NCBI GenBank assembly: GCA_021234155.1 | Contig: JAJEKV010000021.1 | Coordinates: 17,001,563-17,065,562 of the forward strand | Reading direction: 5' to 3' | Length of the DNA: 64,000 nt | DNA from: Isoetes taiwanensis | Lineage: Eukaryota; Streptophyta; Lycopodiopsida; Isoetales; Isoetaceae | Part shown: in pieces, positions 37,440-48,780 of the stretch | How positions within the stretch are numbered: position 1 is the first letter of the stretch | Layout: each line of letters begins with the position of its first letter | The notes under the pieces: model-generated | What the model was told of the DNA's origin: nothing | The model's input: only the letters and a program-made list of their open reading frames with translations | The model's database searches: none | Made by a program: the position numbers and the translations under genes

Positions 37440-40400
37440 ATTGATGCCCGTCCTCCTTATATGATGACATACAGCAGCACAAGCAGTTGGGTAGGGCCGT
37501 ACTTCTTAGGGATTTCAATGCACGGACAGGAATAGAGCAGCCCATGAGACTTAACCCCCTCGCTGACGATGTCCTGTAGCTACGTCCCGCAGAGGCAACC
37601 TGGCCACGAGGATCGGATGACAGCCAGGTCACTCGCTTTGGCAGACAGTTGCTCCTGCTATGTGGTATTTTTGACTTGATAATTTGCAATGGCCTGACAC
37701 AGTGGCCCGCTTCTCGCAAGTGCACATGCAGACATGACAATCAGGGGGGAGGGTCTAGTGTGGTGGACTATGTGCTCGTAGTTGCGCAAGATATGCATCT
37801 CATCAGTCGTTTCCGGGTGGGCACCGACAGTCGGGATGAGGAGGTCGACTCAGATCACCTCCCACTTTATTTGGACATGGTTTGGCAAGCCGCCAGAACC
37901 CCCACTATGCCAGCCCTCGCCATCTTCGATTCGCGACTAGATTATGAGCGGGCGGAGGGACTACGCCGAGATGCTCATGGATGCCCCCGCCAGGCAATTA
38001 CGTGGATCCCCACACTAGAGAAGCGGGAACCCACTTAACCAGTGCTTTGGCGGACCTCCCTCCCCCCCCCCCCCGTCGCCGCCGGGGACAGCAACATTTC
38101 TGCGAACCGATGGTTTGATGCGCAGTGTAAAGAACGCATAGCGCCGGCTCCATCACGATTCGGATCTAGGTACCCGCTTGCGAGGCCACCACACGTATAA
38201 CGTCCATCCGGCGGAGACAAAGGCGCGATACCTTGCCGGGCATCGGGGGAGATGTTCGGCTGGCTTGGACACTCATCCTCGAACCTTTTGGCGCAGAGTG
38301 TGCTTCAAGGCCAGCCCAGCCCTACGGGGGACATCACACTTGGGCGGTGGGAACGATACTTGCAAAGAACTCTATGACCCACCGGGGGCCAGACGCCCAT
38401 ACCCCCCCACATGATGGCCCCCATTGGTTCTCGCGAGGAGGAGGATGTTGTGGAGGGTCTCGCAACGGCCGCTAATGGGAAGGCAAACCTCGATGGTATG
38501 CGTGCCGAAGTTACTCAAATGGGCGGTGGCGGCCGGCTGGTGCCGATCCTCACTACCCTATTCAACAGAGCATTGCAGGAAGGTTTCTCCCGACAATGGA
38601 CCACAAGCAGGGTTGTCCCAATTCACAAGGCGGCGACCCTCCATACTTGCGACAATTACCGGACGATCAAGGTCGATTCGATTTTGCCAAACCGTTGGCG
38701 GCATTCTCGAAAGGCCGATTGACCCGGTGGCGAGAGGCGGCATGTCGCGAGCCCTCACACAAGCAGGCTTTAGGCCCATGCCACTCAACAATTGACCATA
38801 TCTTTACACTGCGGGCACTGATTGAAGACAACCAGAACCATCGGCAGGACTTGTATTGCTGCTTTGTAGACTTCGCGAAGGCTTTTGATACGGTTCCCCG
38901 GGAAAAGCTATGGGCTAGACTGCGTCAACTGGGGCTGCCGCTGCCTGTGTAGAATGCCATATACAGGCTATATGAGAGTTGTTTTGGCAGAATGCAGCCG
39001 ACGGGCCAAGCATTCACCAGTAGCATCGGGGTCCGGCAGGGCTGCCCCCTCTCACCAACACTTTTTGGCCTCTACATTGATCAGTTAGAGCCCTGGCTTC
39101 TGCGAGCATGGGAGGGATGGCATAGCTTTTGCACCCGTGCCATCCGCCACTCATTTATGTGGGCGATGTTGACCTTCCTCCCCACCCCTTGCTATCACGC
39201 CTCATATGGATGCCCTAGACGCGTTCAGCGCCTCTGACACATGCGCATGAATCTGCCAAGACCGGGGTGGTTCTCATATCCTCTTCACGCCACCCCACAC
39301 CTCCTGCACTCACATATCAGGGACAGCCTGTGGAGGTCACGCCCACCTACAAGTACCTAGGGTGGAGTTCCCCTCCTCGCTCTGTTGGGAGGCGTCCATC
39401 CACTTGCGGGTGACAGCAGGCTAGAAAGCGCTTTATGCCATGCGTAACAACAAATACCACAGAGCTCTATGATTGGGGCCATCGACACATCTCTGTTTTG
39501 GGCACCGGTCGAGCCCCGTCCTTTCCATATGGGGTCGAGGTTTGAGGCCCTCGTCTCTTTGGCGACTGGAATGACTTGGAGCAGTCGCGAGAAGGCATTT
39601 TTGGCACGGGCACTTGGGGTGAAACCTTCAGTTCCCTATCAGATTCTGCTGCAAGAAACTGGATTCTTGCCGCTTCAGCGGGCAGCCCTTGATAGACACA
39701 TCGTCTATTTTTAGAAAGTGGTTAATATGGGTGATGCTCGGCTCCCGCACCTGGCTTACGCTGTGGCAATGGGCCCGCAGCGGCTCAGGGCCTGTTGGAG
39801 GGGTAAGAGAGATCAATGGTTCGTCAGATGGAATGTGCAGGAGCACAGGCGCGTGTAGGTGGACACAGAGGCCGATCGTGACAGCCTGCGGGAGTACCTG
39901 GACGCTTGCTTCCTTGGCAAGCTCTGGGACCCCGGCACTCTAGAGCAGGTCAAAACGGCCCATTACAAGGAGCACATCAACCCCGCGTTAGCCCGGGGCC
40001 CGCAGCTCTACCTGCGTTCCCAGCTAGCGCAGACTCATTGTCTCCATTCGCACAGGTGTCCACCATCTTCGCATCGAGACGGGCAGGTGGATTGGGGAGC
40101 TCCGCCAGGACAAGCTCTGTCAATGCTGTCAAACGGGTGCCATTGAGGATGGGTCTCACACTTTCCAGAGTTGCCCAGCATTCAGTCAGATCCGGGCCAG
40201 ATACGCTCCTTAGTACGGCCGGACTTGCCCCTACATTTGCTGATGAACACACCGTCAGTACGTGCTCTGGGGTCGTACATTCAGAGGGTGCTGGATCTGC
40301 GAGCTCACCTTTGCCCCCGCCTGGCTGCCCGCTGATCAGGCACTACGGGTGCGGTGCATGAGTGTATATATTTGTGTGTTTTTGCATTTTGTATATTGGA

Positions 40401-40555
40401 ACAGTTTGTCAGCAGGCTGATTGCTGCCACGGTTTTTCCCTCGAAAACCCTTCGGGGCAGGGGTTTTTTAATCCGGGTAGTAATCCGCTTGCTGCGCTTT
40501 TGTATTGGATCCCATAGACCGATTGGCCTCCGTGGACGATAAAAATACCTTCCTT
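37440..40555 (+). mobile_element. LINE-C copy 1, 5'-truncated and decayed
   Basis: Collinear with the copy at 57.9-62.2 kb from the middle of the endonuclease to the 3' end. It begins close to LYDDIQQHKQLG (about 37455). Endonuclease remnants include LRDFNART, where the usual GDFNART has G changed to R, and DSDHLPLYLDMVW near 37.85 kb. RT remnants include DHIFTLRALIED, CFVDFAKAFDTVPR, then GVRQGCPLSPTLFGLYID near 39.03-39.09 kb. The catalytic YADD reads as YVGD near 39.16 kb. Many frameshifts and stops break the frame. The 3' end reads CTCCGTGGACGATAAAA, then a TTCC tail (about 40541-40558). It is clearly richer in G+C than its flanks. No target-site duplication is obvious. Confidence 0.85.
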
Positions 40556-40585
40556 CCTTATAATTCCATCACAACTATTTTGGGG

Positions 40586-40700
40586 TCACGCAAAACGTAT
40601 AATATACGGCCATTTTGTTATGGTTTGTATATATGAATATGTTGCTGTATTTGTGTGATGGCATGCCAATAGTACTTTTAGCGCACGTGAAGTATTTCTA
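40586..40700. repeat. Foldback family B, diverged right arm
   Basis: Resembles the arm at 36395-36530 (CAAAACGTATAATATACGG, GGTTTGTATATATGA, AGTACTTTTAGCGCACG). It lies just beyond the 3' end of LINE-C copy 1. The pair may therefore be one element duplicated around, or split by, the insertion. Confidence 0.5.
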
Positions 40701-41259
40701 GTTAGTTTGCCATATCCTTGATTTGTTGTGGTGTTATGGAAAAAATGCAAAATGGCATGTCATGTCGTTCTAGTCTTTATTGTTCTTTTACAAACTAGTA
40801 TTATTTCATGTTCTATGATCCATTCCCCAAGTAGTGATTGCAACCTAATCTTGGCCTCACATAAAATAACCCTTAAGCAAAATACTTGGACCCATATAGA
40901 CCCTATTATATATACACATTCGAGGCCAAAACATTTTTGGCCCCATACACACTCTAATATCCCTCTATATATATGATTACTAAAAAAAACCGGCGCCAAA
41001 AAGTATTTTGGAATTATGTATACTGACTTTTAGGCACCCTTTTTTTTATTCCCGACTACACACCCATTTGTTTCCGGCAATGAAGGCGTTACGGTACAGC
41101 CGCTGTGCTTCATCTGGCTACTCGCCTATACTCGCTTGCCTCACCTAAACCGAAGCACCGTCTACCTGTTCGCCTAAATAGAATCGCGATCGCACCCTCT
41201 AGGTAAGGCACCTTCCCTCTATGAATTGCAAGCCAAATTGTTAAACTTTTAGTATGATG

Positions 41260-42070
41260 GTTGCAGAACTCCTGTAGCGCCAAGCAACTGAAAGCCGGCG
41301 ACTCTGCAAAAAAACCCTCCGGTAAGTTGTTAAATTCGCTTCAGTTTGGAAAATTTCCATACCCTGGGCCTTGCTCCCCTGTTTTTTCCTTGCAGAGTCC
41401 CTTCCTTCCTTGATAACAGATCTAATTCTGCTTATGCTTCATTTAGTCCTTTGATTCCAATGCATCTTTTACTTGAATTGTCAAACTATTTAATCCTTTA
41501 TAGCGTCAATTTAATTGATTCCGGTGCCCAAACAAACTTCAATCTTGACATGAGGGAGTTGCAAATTTTGCTCTAAAACTGAGAAAACCAAATTGTACGT
41601 TTGTTATGGTGCTTGCAGAACTCCTGCACCGCCTTGCAGGGCAAAGCCGGCGCCCAGTGCAAAGAAAAAACCTCCGGTAAGTTTTGCTGTTCAATACTTA
41701 TCTTAATTTTAGTATTCAATTTTTTAAAGCTTTGAATTGAAAATTGCTTCCAGTGATCACTCAAAACATGAGCACCTCATCTATGCTTAGAAAATTTTGA
41801 GAACCCTCCATGGATTTGCAAGGTCGGAATTATGATTTTATACCTAGAGATTAAACGTCCTTGACTGCAAACCCGTTTTATTTAATGGGCTAAAACATGC
41901 GGAGCTCGTCTCTCTTTAAATTCGGCCTGTATAACTCTTCGGGGAAATCAATTTTCCTGAGAATAGAGCCTGTTATGTATAAATTTTGAGAAGGCTCTAT
42001 CGATTTACAGGGTCGGAATTATAATTCGATGCCTAGAGATTAGAAATCCTTGAGTGCAAAGCCATGAATC
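41260..42070 (+). repeat. Duplicated mini-exon-like units
   Basis: Two segments of 55 and 58 bases, about 41267-41321 and 41619-41676, are alike and each is framed by splice-like signals: GGTTGCAG or GCTTGCAG before, CCTCCG|GTAAGT after. Read from the acceptor they give NSCSAKQLKAG and NSCTALQGKAG. Further on, a segment of about 80 bases is also duplicated (about 41800-41870 and 41987-42067, sharing AAGGTCGGAATTAT- and CCTAGAGATTA-type cores). This may be the 5' part of the Helitron transcript, or an unrelated gene. Confidence 0.5.
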
Positions 42071-42539
42071 GATTCTGCAAGCCCGGGCAGTTTTGAGAAA
42101 TGAAGCGAAATAGACAGTAGAAAGTTCGACCGTAAAAACAGAATTGCAAGATGCATACAACAGCCCATTTGTGTTGCTCCGTTCAGCCCCTGTTGTTGGG
42201 TTTTGCCGGCCTTGTGTGAGCAAAAAGTAAAAGTAGCCATAAGCATGTTGCTAGAAACGGCTAGGTATTTCCCAAATTGCATATTCTCTGCTGTGTAATG
42301 TTGCCGTAGATATTTCATTCATAGCTTTTAGATATAATCCAAAGCATCTTTCACTGGTTTTGGCTTTTGGGCTATGCCGGATTTCAGCAAGTTTGCATAT
42401 AGCTACGGAAATGCAGACCATGCGAGCAGCTGCTGTTGCACAGGTTAAAATTGCAGCCATGCATCTTGATAGCTTTTGTAGATCGATTTGGATACAGCAG
42501 CCCCCAATTTCGCTCTGTAAAAGGGGCAGGCTTGTGACT

Positions 42540-42930
42540 AGGCCAAGCAGAGTTCCTGTAATGTCTGAAGCTTTACCCAGCGCTCTTCTTGCGAATCTTC
42601 TGTTATATTGTGCAGCATTGAACATGTTAGCACCAGGTTGGGATTCATCCCCATGAGTTGGCCAGGTTGGGATTCATCCCCATGAGTTGGCCAACCTGTT
42701 TCATTTATAACAATCTTTACGTTGCTATAGCCAGGCCTGTTCATGGCTGCAAACAGAGCATCCATCTGGCCATGTAAGATGTTAGTATAATGCAAAGATC
42801 CATCGGATAGAACCATGCAACCGTGTGTGAGGCTGCAAAAAGAGCATGTTCAGGTAGAATTTGAGATGGGTCACTTGCCCATGCGAGATATGAATACACA
42901 TTGATGGAAAAAAAAGATCTGCTTTGTGCC
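42540..42930 (-). pseudogene. GH17 beta-1,3-glucanase gene fragment
   Basis: Three minus-strand pieces follow the order of the C-terminal half of a plant glycoside hydrolase family 17 protein. The first is FFSINVYSYLAWASDPSQI (about 42910-42840). The second is GSLHYTNILHGQMDALFAAM, then KIVINETGWPTHGD around the catalytic-glutamate motif ETGWP (about 42810-42660). The third is ANMFNAAQYNRRFARRAL (about 42630-42570). The pieces are in different frames. A 30-base tandem duplication (42633-42692) breaks the stretch after the ETGWP motif. No N-terminal half is present. It lies antisense and upstream of the Helitron Rep exons, which suits a Helitron-captured fragment. Chance insertion is also possible. 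Confidence 0.85.
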
Positions 42931-43134
42931 CTTGATCTTGCATATGGCAGTAAATAACAATGCATATAGCTTTTCCTTAATACGCATAGCTCTTACTAGA
43001 TTATATGCTTTAATATTTGTTCTTTCACATGCAGCATTAATCAAGGAGCTAGAGAATATTGTGTCTGGGAGTATTGTCCAAGATCAAATTTGCTCAAATA
43101 AAACCAAGATTGGAAATACCAGCAAGTGATCAAC

Positions 43135-44035
43135 ATGTCACCTAAGCATCCCAGGTATAAATTGACTATCACAACATTTTATTCGCTAAACAATACAATA
43201 AACTAATCTAATGTTGTGTGATTTTTTTATAATCATTATTGGGGTTCAAGCATTAGAAAGCTATGATGGTGAAGATCAACATGCTCGAAATGAACCAGTG
43301 CAAAAAAGAAAGGGTCGCCCAAGGTTGTCACAATTTAATACCCATATTTTGTTTAATTTTTCATTTTGTTATTTCACTAGGGTTTCTAACATTTAACTTC
43401 TAATAGATTGCCTGTGCTTGGTTCAAGTGATACTATATGCAATGAGACCACAAAAGTTTTAGGACACCGTAAGCGACAACAAAAGTACTATGCTCGAAAA
43501 AAAACTGAAGAAGATTTCTAGGTAAGCAATTACGCAATTTGATATTCTAGAAACGTGATAAATTAAAATGATGTTTTCATCATTTGGTTACAGCAGTGAG
43601 AAATTGCAAAATTGTCATACGGATCTTGAAGCTTCCAGGTGCAAATCACAAATCTAAATCTTGGTGAATGTACCAATGTACATAATATTACTAATAGAGT
43701 GTTTGAATCTAACAGGACTGATTGTCCAAAAGTAGACGGTAAACAAGAGCACGGAAATGTTGACCTTGAGCACAAAGAGAAATTATCAACAGACGAAAAA
43801 AGTCATCTAAGGTCAGTATAAATCTTGCATTTGTTCAAATTCTATATATTTATTTATTATGAGTATGACATTTCTATGCTTTTAACCTCATTGATACAAA
43901 AGGATATATCCCTAATCACATATTCAAATGGAACAGGAATGGCCATTCAAACTCAAACAGTAAACAAAAAAATACACCTCCTGACATTGAGGATGAAGAG
44001 CAGCCGTCAAACACAAAGAAAAGAGGTCGTCCAAG
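43135..44035 (+). CDS. Small upstream exons with AT-hook motifs, probably Helitron N-terminus
   Basis: Five candidate exons precede the long helicase exon: 43135-43154 (starts ATG), 43261-43323, 43407-43521, 43639-43811 and 43937-44035. Two end in an AT-hook core, QKRKGRPR and KKRGRPR. Most donors have the form AG|GT at the same phase. Exon 44035 joins the helicase exon at 44501 in frame as GRPR-LSPANLEGL, and exon 43323 joins 43407 as GRPR-LPVLGSS. Exon 43407-43521 (LGHRKRQQKYYARKK) resembles the start of the helicase exon (LRRRKYRRDYEAQKR), so exons seem to have duplicated. Exon 43407-43521 runs into a TAG, so at least one route is broken. AT-hooks bind AT-rich minor groove, so a DNA-targeting role is an inference. 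Confidence 0.55.
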
Positions 44036-44500
44036 GTTAGCACACATTTTATATTGGTCCAAATTCTGTACATTTATTTATTATGAGTATAGTATCTTCG
44101 TATAACACAGCATAGATTTTAGCAGCTTAGCAAGCCAAAGGTTACTACAAAAAATTACTTTTAAACCTTCGTTGACAAGTACAGCCCTCACTTGGTGTCG
44201 CTGTTGGCCTTGGCCACGTGGTGTCGAAAAGTGTGTGTTGTACTGTTATCGAAGGTTGTGAGAATGTTTTACTAATTCATATCCTAGTTTCTGATGGTGT
44301 TGTTGATAAAAATCCGACACTAATATAGGAATTGGCATATGTTTTAGTAAACATTCGATCGGTACCAAGCCATACGTAGCCGACCTATATGTACTAAATC
44401 ATTCTACATCTGATTAACAGATGTTGAACACCATGTTTGATTGATAAATAGAAAACCTTATCACATCTGATTGACGATTTTTTCATCGTATCTATAATAG

Positions 44501-47500
44501 GCTATCTCCAGCCAATCTAGAAGGCCTTCCTAACGACGAAATAACCAAGATCCTTAGACGTCGAAAATACCGTCGAGACTATGAAGCCCAAAAAAGATCG
44601 AAGAAAATTGCTACCTCAGCAATAAAACAGATACCAGCATGCCCAATAGATCCATTCTCAGTTGGTCCAATAAACAGGCAGAAGACCAATCGGTGTCATA
44701 AAAATGTGAGCCCAAGTTCCATGGAGGCCATATCGAGTATGGCCTCCATGGAACAAAACAACCAAAGTGCTGTCATTACCGTCAACACATCAAATTGGAA
44801 CACTGCAGCTCGGCACTGGCAAGACCAAATAGATATGATGCAACAAGAAATGAAGCCCGAAGGACACGAACCACTGAAGTGGACAAAAAAATGCAGCATA
44901 TGCCACATTGACTTACTTAACTCCGAAAACATGTCGTTTTGTTGCAACAATGGTCGCCGCCTACTACCATCTCTCGAACCTCTGCCGCAAACCCTAGAGC
45001 AACTTTACTCGATCCACGAGTTTTCTAACAAATCGCGTGTCATAAATAATTTGTTCTGTTTCACTGCCCTCGGCGTGGAGGGTGATTTCATGGACCTCAA
45101 AATGCCGTCATCTGTTGCAATTATGGGCCGTACATACCATCGGCTCCTATCTGCAGACATACCTACGAGCACCCTTCATTGGTACATATACGACAACTCA
45201 ATGAGGCATACTATTGCTGCTAATATGCAACTGCCATCCACATGGATTATGCAAGTTGCCACAGTCTTGAATGCCATCAATCCATACGTTAATGAACTGA
45301 AAACAGTAAAAGAACTACACCCCATGCCCACGAGACTTATGCTCGCAGACCCCTCCACATCAGATGAAATAGCTGCTATTGTCCACGCCAACAATAGCAT
45401 TACTATAAAACCCAGAACTGCAATGGTCTGGATGCGGCACGACCATAATCCTGTATTCCTAAGTATCCTCGATCCTACATATGAACCACTTCAATACCCA
45501 TTGTTCTTCCCACATGGTACATTAGGATGGCACCCACATAATGACCAAAAAATGTCCCAAATAGACTGGTACCGAACTAGACTACTTCACGAGCCTCGCT
45601 TTTCACAATTAGGCCGATTGTGCGGTGAGTACCTGGTTGACATGTACTCTAGAGTCGAAGAAGAGCGTCTCAACTACATCGCAACTGAGGGGTATCGACG
45701 AAATCTAACACAGCATGAGGATGACTTCATCGACGACGAGGACGACAATTCGCATTACAAGACTCTCCCAGCATCCTTCCTGGGCTCGAGACAATGGTGC
45801 GCTGTCCAAGTAGCAGATGCCCTTGCGCTCGCAAGGGTCAAAGGAAGACCGAGCTTCTTCATAACTATGACAACCAACCCAGCCTGGCCAGAAATAAAAC
45901 ATAAACTACACCCCGGCCAAAACGCATCTGACAACCCTACTGTTGTTGTCCGAGCGTGCCACGAGAGAGTCCAACACGCAAAGAACATTATCCGAAAGTA
46001 TCTCGGACCCATATCTTACATGATGCATGTCATTGAATTCCAAAAACGTGGACTACCCCATGGACACATCGTTGTAAAGACAGAGCATGAGATCCCAATA
46101 GACATGATCGATAATCTAATATCTGCCGAACTACCAAAGGACCCCGCACTCCGAGCACTGGTTGAGAAATACATGATCCACAGACACACGAGACGTTGCC
46201 TCAAGGAAAACAACAAATGCTGCTACAACTACCCAAAACCGTTGAACCCAACAACACATATCGATGAAAAAGGATACGTACAATACAGACGCCGAACAGA
46301 AGAAGACGTGAACGTCGTTCCGCACATCCCATTTCTATTGAGAGAAATGGACTGCCATGTCTATGTCGACATCGCATCGACCGTGCATATATTTGCATAC
46401 CTTTATGGCTACATATACAAAGGCTTTGACACGGCTCGTTTTCACATCGATCGTGCAAAGCACACACCGAGCACAAACATCTCGAAACCATATGTCACGA
46501 CAGACACTAGTGATCACAGTCGCACAAAAAATGAAATCCAAGATTATATTTCTGCACGATATCTATCATCCATGGAAGCCACATGGAGAATCATGTCCTA
46601 CCACATGACTGAAAAGCACCCCTCCGTAAAGTGCCTCCCCCTACATCTAGAAGGGCACAACAGAAACTATTTCAGAAACACATCCACAAACACCGGAATC
46701 TCCCTGTTAGACAAATATTTCCTACGACCGCTTGCTCCCAAGTTTGACCCCGTTACCTACATCGAGTATAACGAACAATACACTTCCACTACATACAGAC
46801 CAGGCATTGTTCTCAAGCCCACCGACCATCTAGAGCAAAAAGCCGCAGGCACAACCCAAAACATCATCCACGAAAGAACAAGAGGGCAGTTAATCTGTAG
46901 AATACGACTACTACTTCCAAAGGTTGGAGAGCCCTTCTACCTTAGACTAATCCTACTCCACAAAGCCGCACGATCTTGGGACGAACTCAAAATTCACGAC
47001 GAGAAACGGTACGAAACATATCAAGAAACCGCGCAGGCCATGGGATTAATTGCACCAGCAACCGAAGCCATAACAGTAATGCAGGAGGCAATCTCATGCC
47101 TACAGACCCCGTCACAACTACGATTCCTATTCTCGTTACTAATACTAGATTCTGGACCAGCACTCCAACTATGGGAAACATTCCAAGACCACATGATAGC
47201 CGACTTTCTACAACAATACCCAGAAAATCAATCAGCTGCCAGCAATAAAAGCCTCCTAGCCATCAACAACATCTTGATCCAACACGGAACCAACACTGAA
47301 GCTTTCGGTCTGCCCGCGCACAACATCCCATGCAGAGAAGTACAGAATGAGCTCAGCAAATTCCCCGACCACGAGCAGTACCTTACAAAGAGCTCAACCA
47401 TGTCAGAGACCATGAACCAAAACCAGGCCTCGATCTACACATACATATGCAAACTTATCAACAACAATAACTCCCCAGCCCCAATCTTCGTGTACGGAAA

Positions 47501-48766
47501 AGCTGGAACCGGAAAAACATACGTACTAAATGCCATATGTCTCTACATACGAGGACTCAACCAAATAATCCTACCATGCGCTACTACGGCATTAGCATCA
47601 CTGCAATACCCCGCCGGGAGAACTGCACACTCTCTCTTTCAAATACCCGTCATCGACAACAATATCGGAATCCATTCGCTACTTGACCCACATTCCCCAA
47701 GGGCCCTACTGATCAGCACCGCAACGGCAATCATATGGGACGAGTTTCCCATGGCAAACAAAGCAGTCATAGAGGCAGTCGACGTCCTCCTACAGAACAT
47801 AACAGGCATAGCCAGTCCATTCGGAGGAAAACTGTTTATAACAGCCGGTGATTTTAGACAGATCGCCCCCGTCGTCAAACGAGGAGGAAAAAACAGCAAC
47901 AATAAACGCATCCATCATCTCCTCCCACCTGTGGAACCACTTCAAAGTCCTAGAGCTCAACGAACCAGTAAGAAATGCAACCGACCCAGACCTCATACGA
48001 TTCGTTGATGACATCGGAAAGGGCTGTCTACTCAGTGACATTCCACTAACACTATTCAAGACAACAACCAAAATAGAGGACGCCATCAACTTCCTGTATA
48101 ACGCATATATATTGCTAGAACCTGCCATATGCAAGAAGAGAGCATTCTTATCTCCGAAGAACATCTCCGTCGACGAGTTCAACATCGAAATCATACGAAT
48201 GATCTTGGCAAACCACAGAAGCTACTTTAGCATCGATAGGCTCACAGAAAACGACCAGACCATCGAGGACCATCCAATGGCGACAACAGACTTCCTCAAC
48301 GGCTACAAGCACCCAGCGCTTCCACAACACGAACTCCAACTAAAGCCCAATACCATATGCCACATCACAAAAACATTAGACAAAGACAGAGGACTCGTGA
48401 AAAATGCCAGGGTAAATGCATGCCAAGTTCGTGACCGTCAGGCTCCTAACAGGCCAACCACAGCACGTGGGAAATATACACCCCATATCCCGGGTCGACT
48501 TCTTCCACCAACCAGACAACTGGCCCTGGACAATCCACAGACGACAACTACCACTACGACCCGCATATTCGACAACATTCCACAGCTGCCTGGGACTCAC
48601 TCTCGACAAAATAGTCCTCGACCTACGAACCGAAGTCTTCACACACGGACAACTATACACAGCCCTCACACGCGTGCGAAAAAAAGAAGATGTGCTAATC
48701 CTTCTTGACGAGTCCAACACCAGCAAGACTACAACCAGCGTCGTCTACAAGGAACTACTTCCATAA
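44501..48766 (+). pseudogene. Helitron Rep/PIF1-helicase protein, two frameshifts
   Basis: This encodes the rolling-circle transposase of a Helitron. The exon opens after an acceptor at 44500. A Cys/His cluster lies at about 44890-44950 (KCSICHIDLL, then FCCNNG). The Helitron-like N domain follows. The HUH endonuclease site is GLPHGHIVV (about 46050-46076). The tyrosine motif is YLYGYIYKG (about 46400-46430), which keeps both tyrosines of the usual YLxKYIxKG but has Gly for the first Lys. The PIF1-type helicase has Walker A GKAGTGKT (about 47500-47523), Walker B WDEFPMANK (about 47737) and GDFRQIAPV (about 47850). A one-base shift in an A6 run near 47888 moves the frame, and a second shift near 48415-48430 moves it again before HGQLYTALTRVR (about 48640-48675). 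The stop is at 48766. Without correction the helicase is incomplete, so the copy is probably inactive. Confidence 0.93.
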
Positions 48767-48780
48767 ACAAAGTGTGTACC

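Noticed and set aside
38060-38080. Poly-C tract as a regulatory or structural element
   Set aside because: It is a short homopolymer inside a decayed LINE and can be explained by slippage.
40964-40990. Helitron 5' end starting TCTATATATATGATTAC
   Set aside because: It resembles plant Helitron starts, but the preceding base is C where A is expected, and no matching 3' CTRR end was found. Kept as a possibility only.
44696-48726. Minus-strand ORFs across the Helitron
   Set aside because: They lie opposite a clearly recognisable Rep/helicase frame and have no recognisable domains.
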